Assembly: GCF_032118995.1 (NCBI RefSeq)
Contig: NC_092667.1
Coordinates: 3,650,931 to 3,714,930, forward strand
Source of the DNA: Asterias amurensis
Taxonomy: Eukaryota; Echinodermata; Asteroidea; Forcipulatida; Asteriidae
DNA length: 64,000 nt
Reading direction: 5' to 3'
Below are positions 10,801-22,598 of this stretch, in pieces. Within the stretch, counting starts at the first letter, position 1; each line of letters opens with the position of its first letter. A model generated the notes under the pieces. It was not told the DNA's origin and searched no databases. It saw only the letters and a list, made by a program, of their open reading frames with translations. Both the position numbers and the translations under genes were made by a program.

Positions 10801-13622
10801 GAGAAGAGGAATTGGGCATTACATGTGGGCATTTTCTGCTACTATGGTCCGAACCACAACAAGTTTCCATACATCCTGCCACCATTTGTCATTTCATTTG
10901 TGATGTTCTTTTATGTAAAGAAATTAGTAACTAGGCTCCATCTAATGTTCTCAACAATTGAGATAATCCTTTAGTTTTAGTAAAAATGAGTGAAAAGGTG
11001 GTGGCAGGATAGCAAAATCTCTCCCTAGCCACTTGCAATTACATGTACTGTAGCTACAAACTGTCCTTAAAAAGCTTTTGTATGTAATTCACAAATGCAA
11101 CATTTCTAGTTAAAGACAAAGACATTACTTAAGTTTGTTATGAAAATAGAATAAGAACTTACAGTTTGCAGAATGCCTTTGGTCCTAAGAAGTTGTGCAT
11201 AGACCATGTGCTTGTCCACTGGCTGGCACACACACACACATGTTGCTCCATTGATGGCTGGGCAGTGAATGACCTATAGCACTTCAGATTCTAAACATTT
11301 GTTCACTCGGGTGTGACTTCCCTTTCTCTAATTGGATCATTGGGTATTTGCATATCAGTACCATAACAATAAAATATTATTTTGCTGTGGATTGTCTGTT
11401 TTATAATTAAACTGAATCAAAAATACGTTTCAGAATATAGTGAAGAAATAAACAGCCCACATTTTTTTTTTTTTAATTAAAAATAATTTTAATTTTTTTT
11501 ATTTACAATAATTATTATGCAGGTGCCGTACCCTCGCTGCCAGCTCCTGTTCCCCAGCCCTGTGGGGCACCTCTGCCCCCACCACCCTGTGGGGCTCCTC
11601 CACCCCCACCCCCACCACCCCCTCCCCCACCGTCCATGTCAACCCCAACTCAGGCCATCAGTGTGAAAGAACAAATTAGACGGGTAAGTTGGAAATGCTG
11701 AAAGGCAAGGGACAACATTGATGCTGAATGCAAAATTCCTGTCCTGTGTTTTTGTTAAACTTGTTTTTGAAAACAATTTTTTTAAAGAAATTTCAGCTGA
11801 CAGTTTTTAAGGGGAAAATGGTTGAGTTTTGTAATGCATTATAGACCTCTACTTTGACTTTGTTTTGACTTTGTTGTTGTTTCCTATGTACATAACTAGT
11901 TGAATGACTGACCCATTGCATAAGGGCCAAACTATTTTCCATCTAGCCTCAATACCATAACTTGATCTGAATTGGGAATAGAAAAACTACCCGTGACATG
12001 ACACAGGCATTTTATGAGGATTCAGTGTGAGTTCTGTCCTAAATTTTCAACAAAGTGATTATTTTCTTTAAACATGTGTTACAAAATGTAATACCTTTGG
12101 AGATATTTTAGTCCTTTGGTTTAAACTTAAGTTTGCCACTAATGTACTCGTGTTTAAATACAATTCACAATCTCTTGAAAAAGTTGTAAAAATAGAAAGA
12201 AAGTAGTGAGTAATCAATGGTATTTGAATTGAAAGTTGACTTAACTATTTGTTCCACCAATCAGAATCGTGCAAAGAAGGGGCTCGACACAACCAGCCAA
12301 ACAGATAAAAGTAAGAGCCAACCCGACATGGCCGACGTACTGAAAGGTCTAGGTTCAGTCAAGCTACGTACTGTGGCAAGGTAAGTCTCAAATCATGGCT
12401 TGAATGCATCATACTTATTTTCCCCTAAATCTCAAGTAAAGTTCAAGTTTTACAAGTGTAATTAGGTACATGTATGTGATATTATTTACAGTGCAGACCT
12501 TGAATTTCGTTCATGAAGGGGCACAGCAATTTTCCTCTGGCAAGAGGCACTTCTACGAGGAAAATGGAAACTTGTATTGGAAGTTTGTAGATGGCACCAC
12601 AGCAAAAGCACATGGCACCACCCAATTGCTGTGGATGCCATGGGTAGTTTTGAGGCCTCAGTGTATTTTTTCAAATTGTCAAATTATTTTGTGATATGCT
12701 GATATTTTTGTGCAATATTTCACTCTGCTTGTAATTCCAATTACCGTACTTGTAGGTCACCGGGTGGTACACCAATCCGTCAGAAGCCCCGCCCCTCGAT
12801 GGCAAACGATCCAGCCGCCCTGATTGCCCAAGCACTGAAGAGAAAGTTTGCCAGACAGCGAGTTGACGATAGTCCAGACAAGGAGAACAAGGCTTGGAAT
12901 GTGAGCCCATCACCCAAGAAAAACAGCCCTAGAAAAGACAGCCCAAAGGTAAAGACCAAAATGTTTTCTTGTTCTTTTTCTTCTTCTTTTTAAAACTTGT
13001 TAGATAATAAACAAGGTCCTTAATGATCCGTGGAAATAAAACACCAGGAAATTGAATTGCTCCACTGCTACCTTGTGTACGTTTCACACAAGCTCCATCC
13101 CCAGCGAGAGTGCATACTTGATTAACCCAACTCCAGATCAGTGCCAAATTGAGAGTTATTTATGCAGCCAATTTTGCTTATCAATTTCTCGTCTGCTAAG
13201 CAAAAAAAAAGCCGGATACCAGTAAAAGATGGTGTATATGAGATGTTAATTTGGCTGGTAACCTGATGCTGGTATCCTGAAGATGAGCAGAGTAAACTTT
13301 TCGAAACGTCGAGACCACACCGGCTCTTTTCAGAGCAAACACTCCCTTAAAAGAGATATTATACATGGTTGTACCCGCATGTTTACAACTTAGTATTTAT
13401 AGTTACTTCTTAAGCATAATTTGGTTGTGCTGAGCTACTGTTTTATGCTTTAAGCAGCTCTATGAAATTGGGTCCCAAGTTGGCTGTTTCCTGGGACTTT
13501 GAATTTTGCTTTTCAATGTGTTGCTCTCTTCTTGTTTACAGTTCGGACAGTACCTTCTCAAGTCGTCTAACAAGACCCAAGTAACAAGACCTGGTCGTCC
13601 CCTTGTCGAGCTCAATGTTTAA
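7775..13622 (+). CDS. MTFR1/MTFR2: Mitochondrial fission regulator (MTFR1/MTFR2 family)
   Basis: Eight coding exons (7775-7855, 8384-8485, 9100-9248, 9738-10018, 11523-11683, 12265-12380, 12756-12948, 13542-13622) join in frame to 1164 nt, or 387 aa; human MTFR2 is about 385 aa. The ATG at 7775 follows an in-frame TAG at 7766. Visible parts: an N-terminal hydrophobic segment with YLGV (about 1-27), RSLVRQIGTRLPL (about 40-55), a coiled coil LQKIGQLEDELGKLRAQI (about 175-195), a run of 12 prolines (about 230-241), DMADVLKGLGSVKLRTV, SPGGTPI and DPAALIAQALKRKFA, then a C-terminal FGQYLL block. MTFR proteins act at mitochondria and promote fission and respiratory fitness. SPGGTPI and DSPDKENKAW look more like MTFR2, while the neighbours match the MTFR1 locus, so this is probably the pre-duplication parent. 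Family identity is secure; function is by homology. Confidence 0.9.
8384..8485 (+). CDS. MTFR1/MTFR2: MTFR coding exon 2
   Basis: 102 nt, phase 0, contains HRSLVRQIGTRLPLKP, the most conserved N-terminal block of the family (human SRSIVRKIGTNLSL). Acceptor TTCCACAG, donor CAG|GTAAT. A poly-C run of about 14 follows at 8513. Confidence 0.88.
9100..9248 (+). CDS. MTFR1/MTFR2: MTFR coding exon 3
   Basis: 149 nt, residues 62-111. Contains EPVFIASLSDVPWIEN, matching the family's SFADVxW motif region. The donor AAG|GTATG is in phase 2; a 17-base poly-C run lies 33 bp downstream. Confidence 0.82.
9738..10018 (+). CDS. MTFR1/MTFR2: MTFR coding exon 4
   Basis: 281 nt, residues 111-204. A basic stretch (RKILRTPRRR) and the acidic EPDISEISELVTP precede the coiled coil LQKIGQLEDELGKLRAQIAM, the family hallmark. 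Confidence 0.92.
10840..11030. repeat. Diverged palindromic element in MTFR intron
   Basis: GGTCCG...CATCCTGCCACCA near 10850-10890 is echoed in inverse by GTGGTGGCAGGATAG near 10997-11012. It resembles the ARMC1-intron palindrome at 5955-6082. Confidence 0.45.
11523..11683 (+). CDS. MTFR1/MTFR2: MTFR coding exon 5 (poly-proline)
   Basis: 161 nt, residues 205-258. Twelve consecutive Pro codons follow two PCGAP repeats; vertebrate MTFR1 and MTFR2 have the same poly-Pro region, a possible SH3/EVH1/profilin ligand. Acceptor TTATGCAG, donor CGG|GTAAG. Confidence 0.88.
12265..12380 (+). CDS. MTFR1/MTFR2: MTFR coding exon 6
   Basis: 116 nt, codes for DMADVLKGLGSVKLRTV, aligning with human NMLEILKEMNSVKLRSV. 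Donor AAG|GTAAG in phase 2. Confidence 0.9.
12484..12664. repeat. Copy of the GGCCT-ended 'GGTGCC' repeat in MTFR intron
   Basis: Contains GGGGCACAGCAATTTTCC and GGCACCACAGCAAAAGCAC and ends GAGGCCTC; related to the copy at 29996-30160 in opposite orientation. Confidence 0.5.
12756..12948 (+). CDS. MTFR1/MTFR2: MTFR coding exon 7
   Basis: 193 nt. SPGGTPI, DPAALIAQALKRKFA and DSPDKENKAW are family motifs; the DKEN context also resembles a KEN-box (degron-like) sequence. Confidence 0.9.
13160..13475. repeat. Interrupted GGGCCCAA-family MITE in MTFR intron
   Basis: Left part 13160-13277 (TTTTGCTTA, CTGGTAACC) and right part about 13425-13475 (GCTTTAAGCAGCTCTATGAA) belong to one element. Between them is a foreign segment of about 145 bp beginning CTGAAGATGAGCAGAG. 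Confidence 0.45.
13542..13622 (+). CDS. MTFR1/MTFR2: MTFR last coding exon
   Basis: Codes for FGQYLLKSSNKT to VELNV and TAA. It aligns with the vertebrate FGPHMLKPTGK C-terminus. The acceptor is a strong TTGTTTACAG. Confidence 0.85.
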   Translation, partial: FGQYLLKSSNKTQVTRPGRPLVELNV

Positions 13623-14380
13623 CATTGTGAGTGTGTGTGCAGATGCCGGAGGACCTCTACACCAATGAGTAATGACACGAATGACCAGAATATGAAATGT
13701 TCGGTAAAAGCAAACGTGTGCTTGAAGTCTAGTGTGAACCAGTCTGAGAAGTGTTTCGGTATTTTTGTGGGATTTTTCCTGAAAATGAATTTTTTTGAGG
13801 ACCACAACCAAATGAAACTTTTAAAATGTTCTTCTAAGAATGGACAACCAAATCAGCTGGACCCAATTTCATGGCTCTTCTTACCGCCGAATTGTGTGCT
13901 TACCATCACCATTCTCTGCTTACTGAGTAAGCGCTGAATTTCTAAGCTAGCTGTGTAAGCTAAGAATGCCTAGTACTGTGGAATACCAGGGAAAACTCCC
14001 TGCTAACCTGTGAAGTACGCTTGATGTAAGCGTGGAATTCCCTGCTTTCGTAATGGCAGATTCTTTGCTTACGGTTAGCACAGCCATGAAATTGGGCCCA
14101 GTTGAGCTGCAACTCACAAGGTTCAGTCTCAATTAATATTGGGTAATGAAACATTGAGTGTTCTGATATTTGTGTCTGATTTTGTGTTGGTTAGGCTGAG
14201 GTTCCAAAAGTGTGCACAAATATTATCTTTTGTTTGTAATTTTAACTGTGTAAAGCTCATTGATAGTCACCATGTTATGTGAAATTACGATCACTAAGAA
14301 ACTGTACATTATATACATGTGTAAATACAGTTGTAATTATTTTGGGTGTAAATTTGTCGGGTAATGAGGGACCATGCTTT

Positions 14381-14623
14381 GGGTGCGTTCGTTTACCTTC
14401 CCTGGGTCGACCCTGGTCTGGCCCGGTACATTCGAATAGCTTTGACGGGGCTCACCTGGGTCAGCCCCCAGTGCCCTGCTTGTGGAGTGGGTCACTTGGG
14501 GGTGACCTGAGGTGCATGCCGTCACCACAAGAGGGCGAGTGTGATCGTTCCATTAGCTCTTGTCAGGGGCTCATGCGGGTGAGCACTGCGGGGTAGACCC
14601 AGGGAAGCTAAACGAACGCACCC
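14381..14623. repeat. GGGTGCGTTCGTTTA element, copy 1
   Basis: About 243 bp, GC-richer than its surroundings, with inverted ends (GGGTGCGTTCGTTTACCTTC left; AAGCTAAACGAACGCACCC right). No coding capacity; MITE-like. Confidence 0.85.
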
Positions 14624-14781
14624 ATCATAGGATTCTACCTTCATGTAGAATGTTTGTTGTTAAGCAGCAACGAGCGCTACATTGGCTTTTTTGAGGTATG
14701 GTGGACACTATAGAAATGAACTACATGTATTTGGTTTTGGTGTTATTACAGACAGATTCACCCAAACCAAGAAGTGACAAT

Positions 14782-15032
14782 GGGTGTGTTCGTTTAGCTT
14801 CCCTGGGTCATCCCCGGTCTGCCCCGGTGCGTTCGAATAGCTTTTGACGTCATGTCAGGGGCTCACCCAGGTCAGCCCCCAATGCCCTGCTTGTGGAGTG
14901 GGTCACTTGGGCTGGCCCAAGGTAAACGACGTCACCACCAGAGCGGTGAGAGGTTGTTCCTTAAGCTCTTGTCAGGGGCTCACCCGAGGGGAGCACCGTG
15001 GGATAGACCCAGGGAAGCTTAACGAAGCACCC
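14782..15032. repeat. GGGTGCGTTCGTTTA element, copy 2
   Basis: Same orientation and family as 14381-14623, about 160 bp downstream. It contains a TGACGTCA octamer near 14837. Its right end is slightly eroded. Confidence 0.85.
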
Positions 15033-16998
15033 ATTAATGAGTCGACCATATCAAAATGGCTAATAAGCTCAAGCAGGATGGGTGTTTTGTGACCAGTCGG
15101 GGAGTACAAGTTCAAGTAATGGATATGATAACATTTTCTTCAGATCAACATTGGTCGTCAACCATTGATCCATTGCATTAGGGCCTCGTAGCACAAGGCA
15201 ACTTTTATAGGCAACTTAGAGGCAACCAACTGCAGTGGACGCTACTGGACCACTTTGGAAGCACATGAGTGATTTTTTACACAATGTCTTACGATTCCCA
15301 AGAATAATATGTGAACATTGAAATGTCAATGCCTTATGTTCTTGGAGATTGCCTGGAGCTGGTTGCCTGTAAATTGTCTCGTGTGACAAGGCCCTTAAAA
15401 AGTATACCAACCTTTAAAATCTACTGCACAAAATTAAAAGAAGAACAGCATTAATTTTTGGTAGATTTAAATACTTTATTCCTTCAGTGTAACTTTTTAA
15501 ATTTGATTTTTTATAGAATATTGAGACATTTATAACATTAATAAAAGAAATAATCCAATATACAAAAGACTTTGGCTGGCCTAATGAAGTGAATTGTCAA
15601 AAAGCTCTATTAATATTTTCATTATTATTATTATTATTAATATTTTATTTTACAAATGTATAACACTAACACTCATAAATAAACATGATAAAATTTGAAT
15701 CGGACATCTAAATACGCCAGCGAATTTCCGAACAAGGAGGGGGAAAAACAAAAAAACAACACCAGAACAGCAGTTTGTTCTTTTACATAATAGACGGTAG
15801 ACGTCATAGAATTAAAACCGAGAAAAAAGTAATATTTATATTAAGGTAGAATGGCAAAAAAATATTAACACGTTTAAAATCTGCATCAATACTGCTACGA
15901 GAGAGGCCTTGGTCTCCTACAATAAGGGCCTATAGAAGCAACTTATTGCAAAATATCACAAAACAAGGGTTTGTTTTTTGTACACAACACCATGACAAAA
16001 TAACAGAAAATACCTTTTTTTGAACTCGGTCTATTATTGCAATAGTAACATCAAGACGTAAAAACAAAGCTGCTTAGTTTAAAACTGCCCTGCAGTTAGA
16101 GCCTATATTACCTGGAGCATGGACCAATCATTCTAAACGTACAAATGTATTTGCAGAATATTCTACAGTGGATGCACAACATTCTACAATGCATAATACA
16201 AAGGACCAAGCACAGACGTGCAACTAGTTCCCACTTGACATCACGCAAATCAAATAATTGTTATTTTGAACGCACCACAAAGCATTATGCGTTAAACCGC
16301 GTGTGGCGTGCTTGAGTTTTACCCAATTCCATGACTAGTCAACGAATCACTTGGCTGCATGAAGAAGTTAGAACGCTGGACGCAGCTCAAAACTAAAACC
16401 CAAGTTGCCCATAAAGATGGCGTCTATCTTCAGCCTTACAAACTTTGCAGCACTTTACATAGGTTTGTACACAAGATAAATGCACCATCCAACTTCTGAA
16501 CATATCAAGTATAGTGCTCTAGTCAATAAATGACCAGCAATTTGTAAAACCTGCAGAACTTGTCACAAAGACCTTTTCAGTCTTAATGATTTGTACGTTT
16601 TCAAAACAATAGCAAAAAAACGACTGTTTACAGATGGGAGCAACTTTGCTGCTGTTTTAATTCATAACATACTTTGTACGATACATTTCAGGCAGAAACT
16701 TCATTTGACTCACAAATCTGAAAAGAAAAACCTCTGTTTCTAAAAGAATACTGACCATAGAGTACAAGTATCGAAAACTCATGATAACATCATAACAATA
16801 TACATTATTACAAAAACATTTCTTCTTATGTGTGTCTATGTTAACGATTCGAGTGCCAAGGTTTCGCAGATACAAAACCGCAAAGACAGCCATGTTTTTT
16901 TCAAATCTAGCTCTGCACATATTGCTTTTGTGTTGAGGAAAATGTGAGACAGGCATCGAAGGGCTAGAAAAACAAATCCCCTAGACCACAAGACTTAC

Positions 16999-17181
16999 GC
17001 CCGGTTCATACTTCCTGTGAATGCGGTGCGAATTTGACGTGAATTTGACATCACAACTCTGTTTTCGATGCGATATCCGCAAGAGAGTTCAGCTCAACTC
17101 AACCCCTGCGAATTATCCCTAGTGAATTTGTGACGTCAACATTCGTATCGCATTCGCATTCGCAGGAAGTATGAACTGGGC
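16999..17181. repeat. GCCCGGTTCATACTTCCTG MITE
   Basis: 183 bp with inverted ends (GCCCGGTTCATACTTCCTG left; CAGGAAGTATGAACTGGGC right), matching at 18 of 19 bases. It holds a TGACGTCA at 17131. It directly abuts the next MITE at 17182. Confidence 0.85.
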
Positions 17182-17567
17182 TTAAAGACAGTGGACACTA
17201 TTGGTAATTGTCAAACACCAGTCTTCTCATTTGGTGTATCTCCAGATATACATAACATAACCAACTTGTGAAAATTTGAGCTCAATCGGTCGTCGAAATT
17301 GCGAGATAATATTGAAAGAAAAAGCACCCTTGTCACACAAAGTTGTGTGCTTTTATATGCTTGATTTTGAGACCTCAAATTCTAAACTTGAGGTCTCGAA
17401 ATCAAATTCGTGGAAAATTACTTCTTTCTTGAAAACTACGTCACTTCAGAGGGAGCCGTTTCTCACAATGTTTTATATCATCAACCTCTCCCCATTACTC
17501 GTTACCAAGTAAGGTTTTATGCTAATAATTATTTTGAGTAATTACCAATAGTGTACACTGCCTTTAA
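17182..17567. repeat. TTAAAGGCAGTGGACAC MITE, copy 3
   Basis: Full-length member of the family at 2728-3113, with both termini and the internal GAGACCTCA palindrome. Confidence 0.87.
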
Positions 17568-18500
17568 ATAGATCCAAAGTCATTTTTTACAAGACCATAA
17601 AAATGTTCTTGTTTAAACTTTGTCATTTGCCGAGGTATCAAAACAAGGTTTTGATGTACAATCCTGACCAATTCAATCTGAAAACGTGTACCCATGGGGT
17701 GCAGTGTTCAACCCTGGCGAACAACACTTACTGACTTTTCAAGAGGCAAGGCATTTTCAAACTGGAATGTGCTTGGCACAAAAGGTATTATGTTTGGCAA
17801 ATGGTTCAATTGCAAAACAAAATGGACAACAGCAGAATCAAGTCAAAGATAACCTTCCTCAAACAAAACATTTCTAGCGAGATTTTTCCCAGTAAAGTAT
17901 TCATTTTGATAGCGTGTGCCTTTTCACAGTGTGTTGATTGTAATATGTCATGAAAATAGTTTGAGCCAACGACAAAATCTTTTACCAACACCAGGAATAA
18001 TCATTAAGGATAAAACGATTGGTCTGAACATGGTCTGACAAATTGAAGTGAACATGTGAACAGCTTCTGAAATATAGTATCTGAATTGTTAGCATGGCAC
18101 ACTTTTCTTTAACAGCTGTGCAAATGTTTGCCAGAGAAAAATGCACCCCTCGACTTGTTGAGCAGTCAGAGTGCCGTGGTGATAAATTGATTGGACCCGG
18201 GCCAACAGTCTGGTGGTTAATTTCAAGCCCTAACTTATTTAAGACAATTAGTTTATCCAATAACAGCGATACCTCAGTACGTTAGTTCCAAATTGGGAAA
18301 CCTCTTGAGTGAACTAGGGCATGTTAAATTCTCCAGTGAGGTTATTCATTATACCCAATTAGGCGACCTCTGGGTGAAAGGTACCCAATTAGGAAAACTC
18401 TAGGTGAAAACAAAACCATCTGCCAAACTAACTACCTTAATGTGCACTTCCAATCATACTACCTGGACCGACTGATACTTTTGTATCCCCTCTGGGGACA

Positions 18501-18650
18501 TTAAAGGAACACGTTGCCTTGGATCGGACGAGTTGGTCAAAAGCGTTTGTAACCGTTTTGTATATAATGCATATGCTTGGAAAGATGTTTTAAAAGTAGA
18601 ATACAATGATCCACACAAGTTTGCCTCGAAATTGCGTGGTGATAGGTGGC
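18501..18650. repeat. Half copy of TTAAAGGAACACGTTGCC element
   Basis: One arm only of the long hairpin element seen complete at 51934-52322. It breaks off after GAAATTGCGTGGT. Confidence 0.75.
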
Positions 18651-19762
18651 AACAGGCGTAATAGGTTTCTCAAAGGTTATAAAGTTCAGGGCCCAAAAGC
18701 ATAACTATCTCTTGCTTACCAGCCAATATTCTATAATGTTCACACTGTTGCCACTGGTGCCCCACTCAATTTGTGCTCAGCCAAGAAATTTACTAACCGT
18801 TTTTTTTCTGCTAAACAGCTTTATGAAATTTGGCCCAGAGTGTGCGCACAGTTGATTTTATTGTCTGCTGCCCCCTATCAACAGTCTCCCAGTGGCAATT
18901 TGGGCCGTGTGTGAAACAACAACATTGGCCTGGGCCAGATGACCGCATCTAACTAACACTTCAACATTCCAACACAGTAACAGCCAGTAGCCACAGCCGA
19001 AGCCAATGCTACTCAATACATATGAACAGTCTCTTGGCAGTCTGAAGTGCAGCTTTGGCTTACGAACTATGGCTAACTTAATACTCTACCCCAAAAGTTT
19101 CTACTGCAGCATCTGCCACAGTCATTCGTAAAGAAAATGTTAAAAAGTTTCTCATGTACTACCAAAGTGGTCCTACAGCATGCATTGCGGTTGGTTGCCT
19201 CAAAAGCCTGTAAAAGTTGCAGCACGTGACAAGACTCTTGACAAATAATTTGGGCAGAATGATGTTTTTCAAGCACCCTGACAAATGACATATAAAAAGC
19301 GCTGCCCATAAATACAGTGCTGTAGTATTAAAGAATAGCATTTTGACCTTTGACCTTTGCATTTGGACAACCTGCGCATAGACAACACAAACACTTAGGT
19401 AAACCACAGTCAAAGTTGTATATCGTAATACTACTAGGTACAACACTTCCGACTCCACTAAATATTAAAAACTTTTTTTTGTAATACTATTTACAATCAT
19501 CATAGAAAACACTAAACATTTTTACTTCTGTCAAAAAATCTTGGAATGTATTTGATCATGTTGCCACAATGCAACACCAGTTTTTCTTTTCTTTCGTATA
19601 AAAACAGTACAATTACAAACTTAGACCAACTAGACTCTTATGAAACAAATGCAAGACAAGTCAGTGGTTTTATTTCAAATGTACATTCAAGACAAATTTG
19701 GGGAGGGAGGGGGGTGTTCTTAATTTACAATAGGGGACTGTGAGATTTAAATCAATGACTAA

Positions 19763-19948
19763 TTTTTATAGAGCTGCTTAAGCTGAAAATATTGCTTAAT
19801 GATTTCCTGCTGAGCAAAAATAGGCAGGGGACAAGTCACAAATTGTACATGTGACATGGCATTTTGGCTGGTTACCATGTTTTGGTAAGCGTAAATTTTG
19901 TTGTGCTTAGCTACTTTGTGTGCTTAAGCAGCTGTATGAGTTGGCACA
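19763..19948. repeat. GGGCCCAA/GAGCTGCTTAAGC MITE
   Basis: About 186 bp with inverted ends (TATAGAGCTGCTTAAGC left; GCTTAAGCAGCTGTATGA right) and a central TGTACATGTGACATG. Same family as 30710-30906, 45966-46208 and 58428-58720. Confidence 0.75.
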
Positions 19949-21356
19949 GAGGTTTACAACTTTTGTTTGCTTATTTCTGGAAACAACTTTATTTACCTGA
20001 TGAGACATTCCTTGTTCCCTTTCCATTTTGAATATATTCTGGCAATTCTGAATTTAAATAATAAAGAAAGCTGCTTCCACCATGGAGGGGAGAACCAAAT
20101 TTTATAGTTTGAACTTGTTTGTTTGTTCGTTCGTAACTTTCGACTTTCCAAATGAGGGCAAATTATAACCAACCTCCAGCTCTCTCACAGAGATGCATCC
20201 AAAAAATAAAATATTTAATCATGGACAAAATTGGAAAATGAAATTCCATCATCCAACTCCCTTTGGAAGGAGATCTTTTGGCCACTGGCCACTTTTTCAT
20301 TTCTCTTGAATAATTTATAACAATGCTCAAATGATTTATGTACAATTTTGATTGTTGAACCAGCACCACATGCAAAAAGGGTGTGATACAAAAAGGGGGC
20401 AATAAATAATTTTGTGATGTTTTAACAAATTTTAAGAAAATGCAGAAGAGGCAGTGACTTTGTTAAACAATAACGACACTAGTTTGTCACTTTTGATGAT
20501 TGACCTTTGACTAAGGTAACAGCCATCTTGCCAGCTTTTATCTCAAACCACAAGTAGAACAAACTGACAACACCAAAAGTCTTTGGTATATTTTGGGCAA
20601 AACTAAGCTGTTTTTGGTGAAGTCTTAACGAAGCAAAGTGGCAGCTCTCTTGTACTGGCTTAACTTTCCGTATAGTAACATACTTAAAGATTGTAGCGCA
20701 TATTTTTCAACAAGTCAGGCAAGTCTGCTGCCCTCTACCAGTCCTGAAAGTCTCCCATTGGGTATACGACCATAAACACCCGCCAAAATAAAACCGCAAA
20801 AACTTCCCCCCTCATTTCGGCTAGTGTCTGACAAAAATAATTATCCCCCTAAGAAACTATCAGTTTCAAATCCTAAAAGATTATATTTTTACTAGTAAAA
20901 AAGCATAAAACTATGCAGCACTTCAATAGAATGAATTTCTCCCACTTTCTGTGGGAGACACCTACATGTGACAAATCACTGTATGTTTAGCAAGTGTCCA
21001 CAACAACAACTTTGACTAGATCAGAATGCATGGGCTTTTATTTGGCTTCCACTCCGTGCTTGGCTATGGCTAACTTCAATGTGATTTCCCACACATAGAA
21101 ATTCAAAATGGTGGACAAAACTTAAAAGCCTTTGAACAGATCCTATTCAGTTGGTTCACTTCAACATGCTAAGGCGAATGGCCTCTTTGGAGTCCAAAAT
21201 ACATTATTTTGTGTGTTGATAAAGTTCCTTCGTTCCACAGCAGAACATTTTCAGATCTTTTGAGTCTTTGCAATTAAAACATGTACAATTCCTGAGCTCT
21301 GTTTTTCTTTGCGAAAATCCTCTACAAAAACTCCAATCAATGTACTCTGAGGTTCA

Positions 21357-21523
21357 GGGCACAATTTCTTTGCTAAATAATTTCTTTGCTAAGCAAAAAT
21401 TGAGTGGGGCACAAGTCACAATGTAAACTTAATGTAATTTTGGCTGGAAACCCTTGTTCTGTTAAGCAATACTTTTCTGTGCTTAGCACGTTTTGTGCTT
21501 ACAGGCTTTATGGAGTGGGGCCC
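21357..21523. repeat. GGGCCCAA/GAGCTGCTTAAGC MITE, diverged
   Basis: GGGCACAATTTCTTTGC at the left, TTATGGAGTGGGGCCC at the right, with the family's TTTGGCTGG...TGTTAAGCA core. Confidence 0.6.
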
Positions 21524-22380
21524 AGGTAAAGGGTGGTGCCAGTTGGTGTGGTGAAAGGTGCAAGCAATGTCACCCCAACCAACAGGATATGTCAAAAACA
21601 ACGGACGCAACATTGCTTACTAAATTTAGACACCTCCTAGAAACTTCTGAGCTAACAATCTTTGGCACTATGAAAATTGCTTCTATGAAAATGAGAAAAT
21701 CTGTGCGAAGACCTCTCCAACCATGAGTCCATTTTTTGATCTGTGACATTTTGGACTAGTACCCAAGAGTACGAATAGGATAAGAAACAGGGAGAAGGTC
21801 TCCATACCACAGGCATCTGACTAAAGGAGGCATGAGCCTCGATCTGGTTCAAAATCAATTGTGTGTAGAAAGATAGCATTACCTCTCTCTGAGGCATCAT
21901 TCCGTAATCAAGTCAAGTGTCCTGAAGTAAGTTACAGATAATGTAGTAAACACAGCACAAGCACCAGACTAAACCGACTCAAGCCTCATTCTAGATCTCA
22001 CCTATAGTCACCACACATGACAAGCAGCCATTTTAACCATCCATCCATCCAAGCCTGTCTTATCCAAGTATGGGTACCGAACTCGTACCAAACAAACATG
22101 GTGCAGAAAGCATCCTAAAGATATCACAGGCACCCAACTATTTTATAAAACTTGAACCATCTCAATTGCTTTTGATTGAGAAAAGCAGCTGTTTCTTTCC
22201 CTCTTTATATGTTTCCCCTTCAAGCTTCTTTCTTTTCTCTGGTACCAGGACTGTCTCGTAACCAGAAGACCTGGTATTGAAAGTTACTATGTTGGGCTTC
22301 CATACCACAGGTACCTGACCTTTTTGATACAAGCCTCGTTCTTGTCCTTATAATTGGAGCACCAGAAGTCACCCCTCACA

Positions 22381-22598
22381 TCAAAAAGTGTCCCTCGTCT
22401 TGCTTGTAGGCTGCACAGTGGTTGCCTTGGCTTGGATCTCTTTTGACTGCTTCTTGTGCTGTGCTATGGAAGCCAACTGCGACGATGCAAAGTCCTGTAT
22501 GACGGGGCCGAGCGCCGGTGGTACCGAGTACCAGTTAGCGCTGGCCTGGGTGAACGATCGGGGTGTAGTTCGTGGTGAAAGACTACTTGGTGGGATGC
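22381..22598 (-). CDS. PDE7A: PDE7 last exon
   Basis: 218 nt from a strong acceptor (TCTTTCCACAG) to TGA. It codes for [17 protein letters not shown], then [15 protein letters not shown] and an Ala/Gln/Lys-rich end, TSKTRDTF. No vertebrate PDE7 counterpart is known to me. Only this frame is open and the phase fits. If the donor at 22895 is skipped, translation stops at 22888 instead. Confidence 0.72.

Larger units (their letters stand above)
13623..15560 (+). other. MTFR1/MTFR2: Probable MTFR 3' UTR
   Basis: No coding potential was seen. It carries a GGGCCCAA-family fragment at about 13890-14100 and two related terminal-inverted-repeat elements (14381-14623 and 14782-15032). A plus-strand AATAAA lies near 15540. 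A minus-strand AATAAA at about 15473-15478 could serve the convergent PDE7 gene. Confidence 0.4.
15561..22380. other. Convergent interval between MTFR and PDE7, or long PDE7 3' UTR
   Basis: No gene was found in 6.8 kb. Apart from repeats at 16999-17567, 18501-18645, 19763-19948 and 21357-21523, most of it is single-looking AT-rich sequence. Minus-strand AATAAA candidates occur at about 21030, 19665, 18855 and 15473, so an undetermined part is probably PDE7 3' UTR. Confidence 0.4.

Noticed and set aside
17276..17512. Apparently conserved small protein with [16 protein letters not shown], repeated near 4179, 2858 and 24911
   Set aside because: The similarity comes from the TTAAAGGCAGTGGACAC MITE; frames differ between copies and no start or splice signal is shared.
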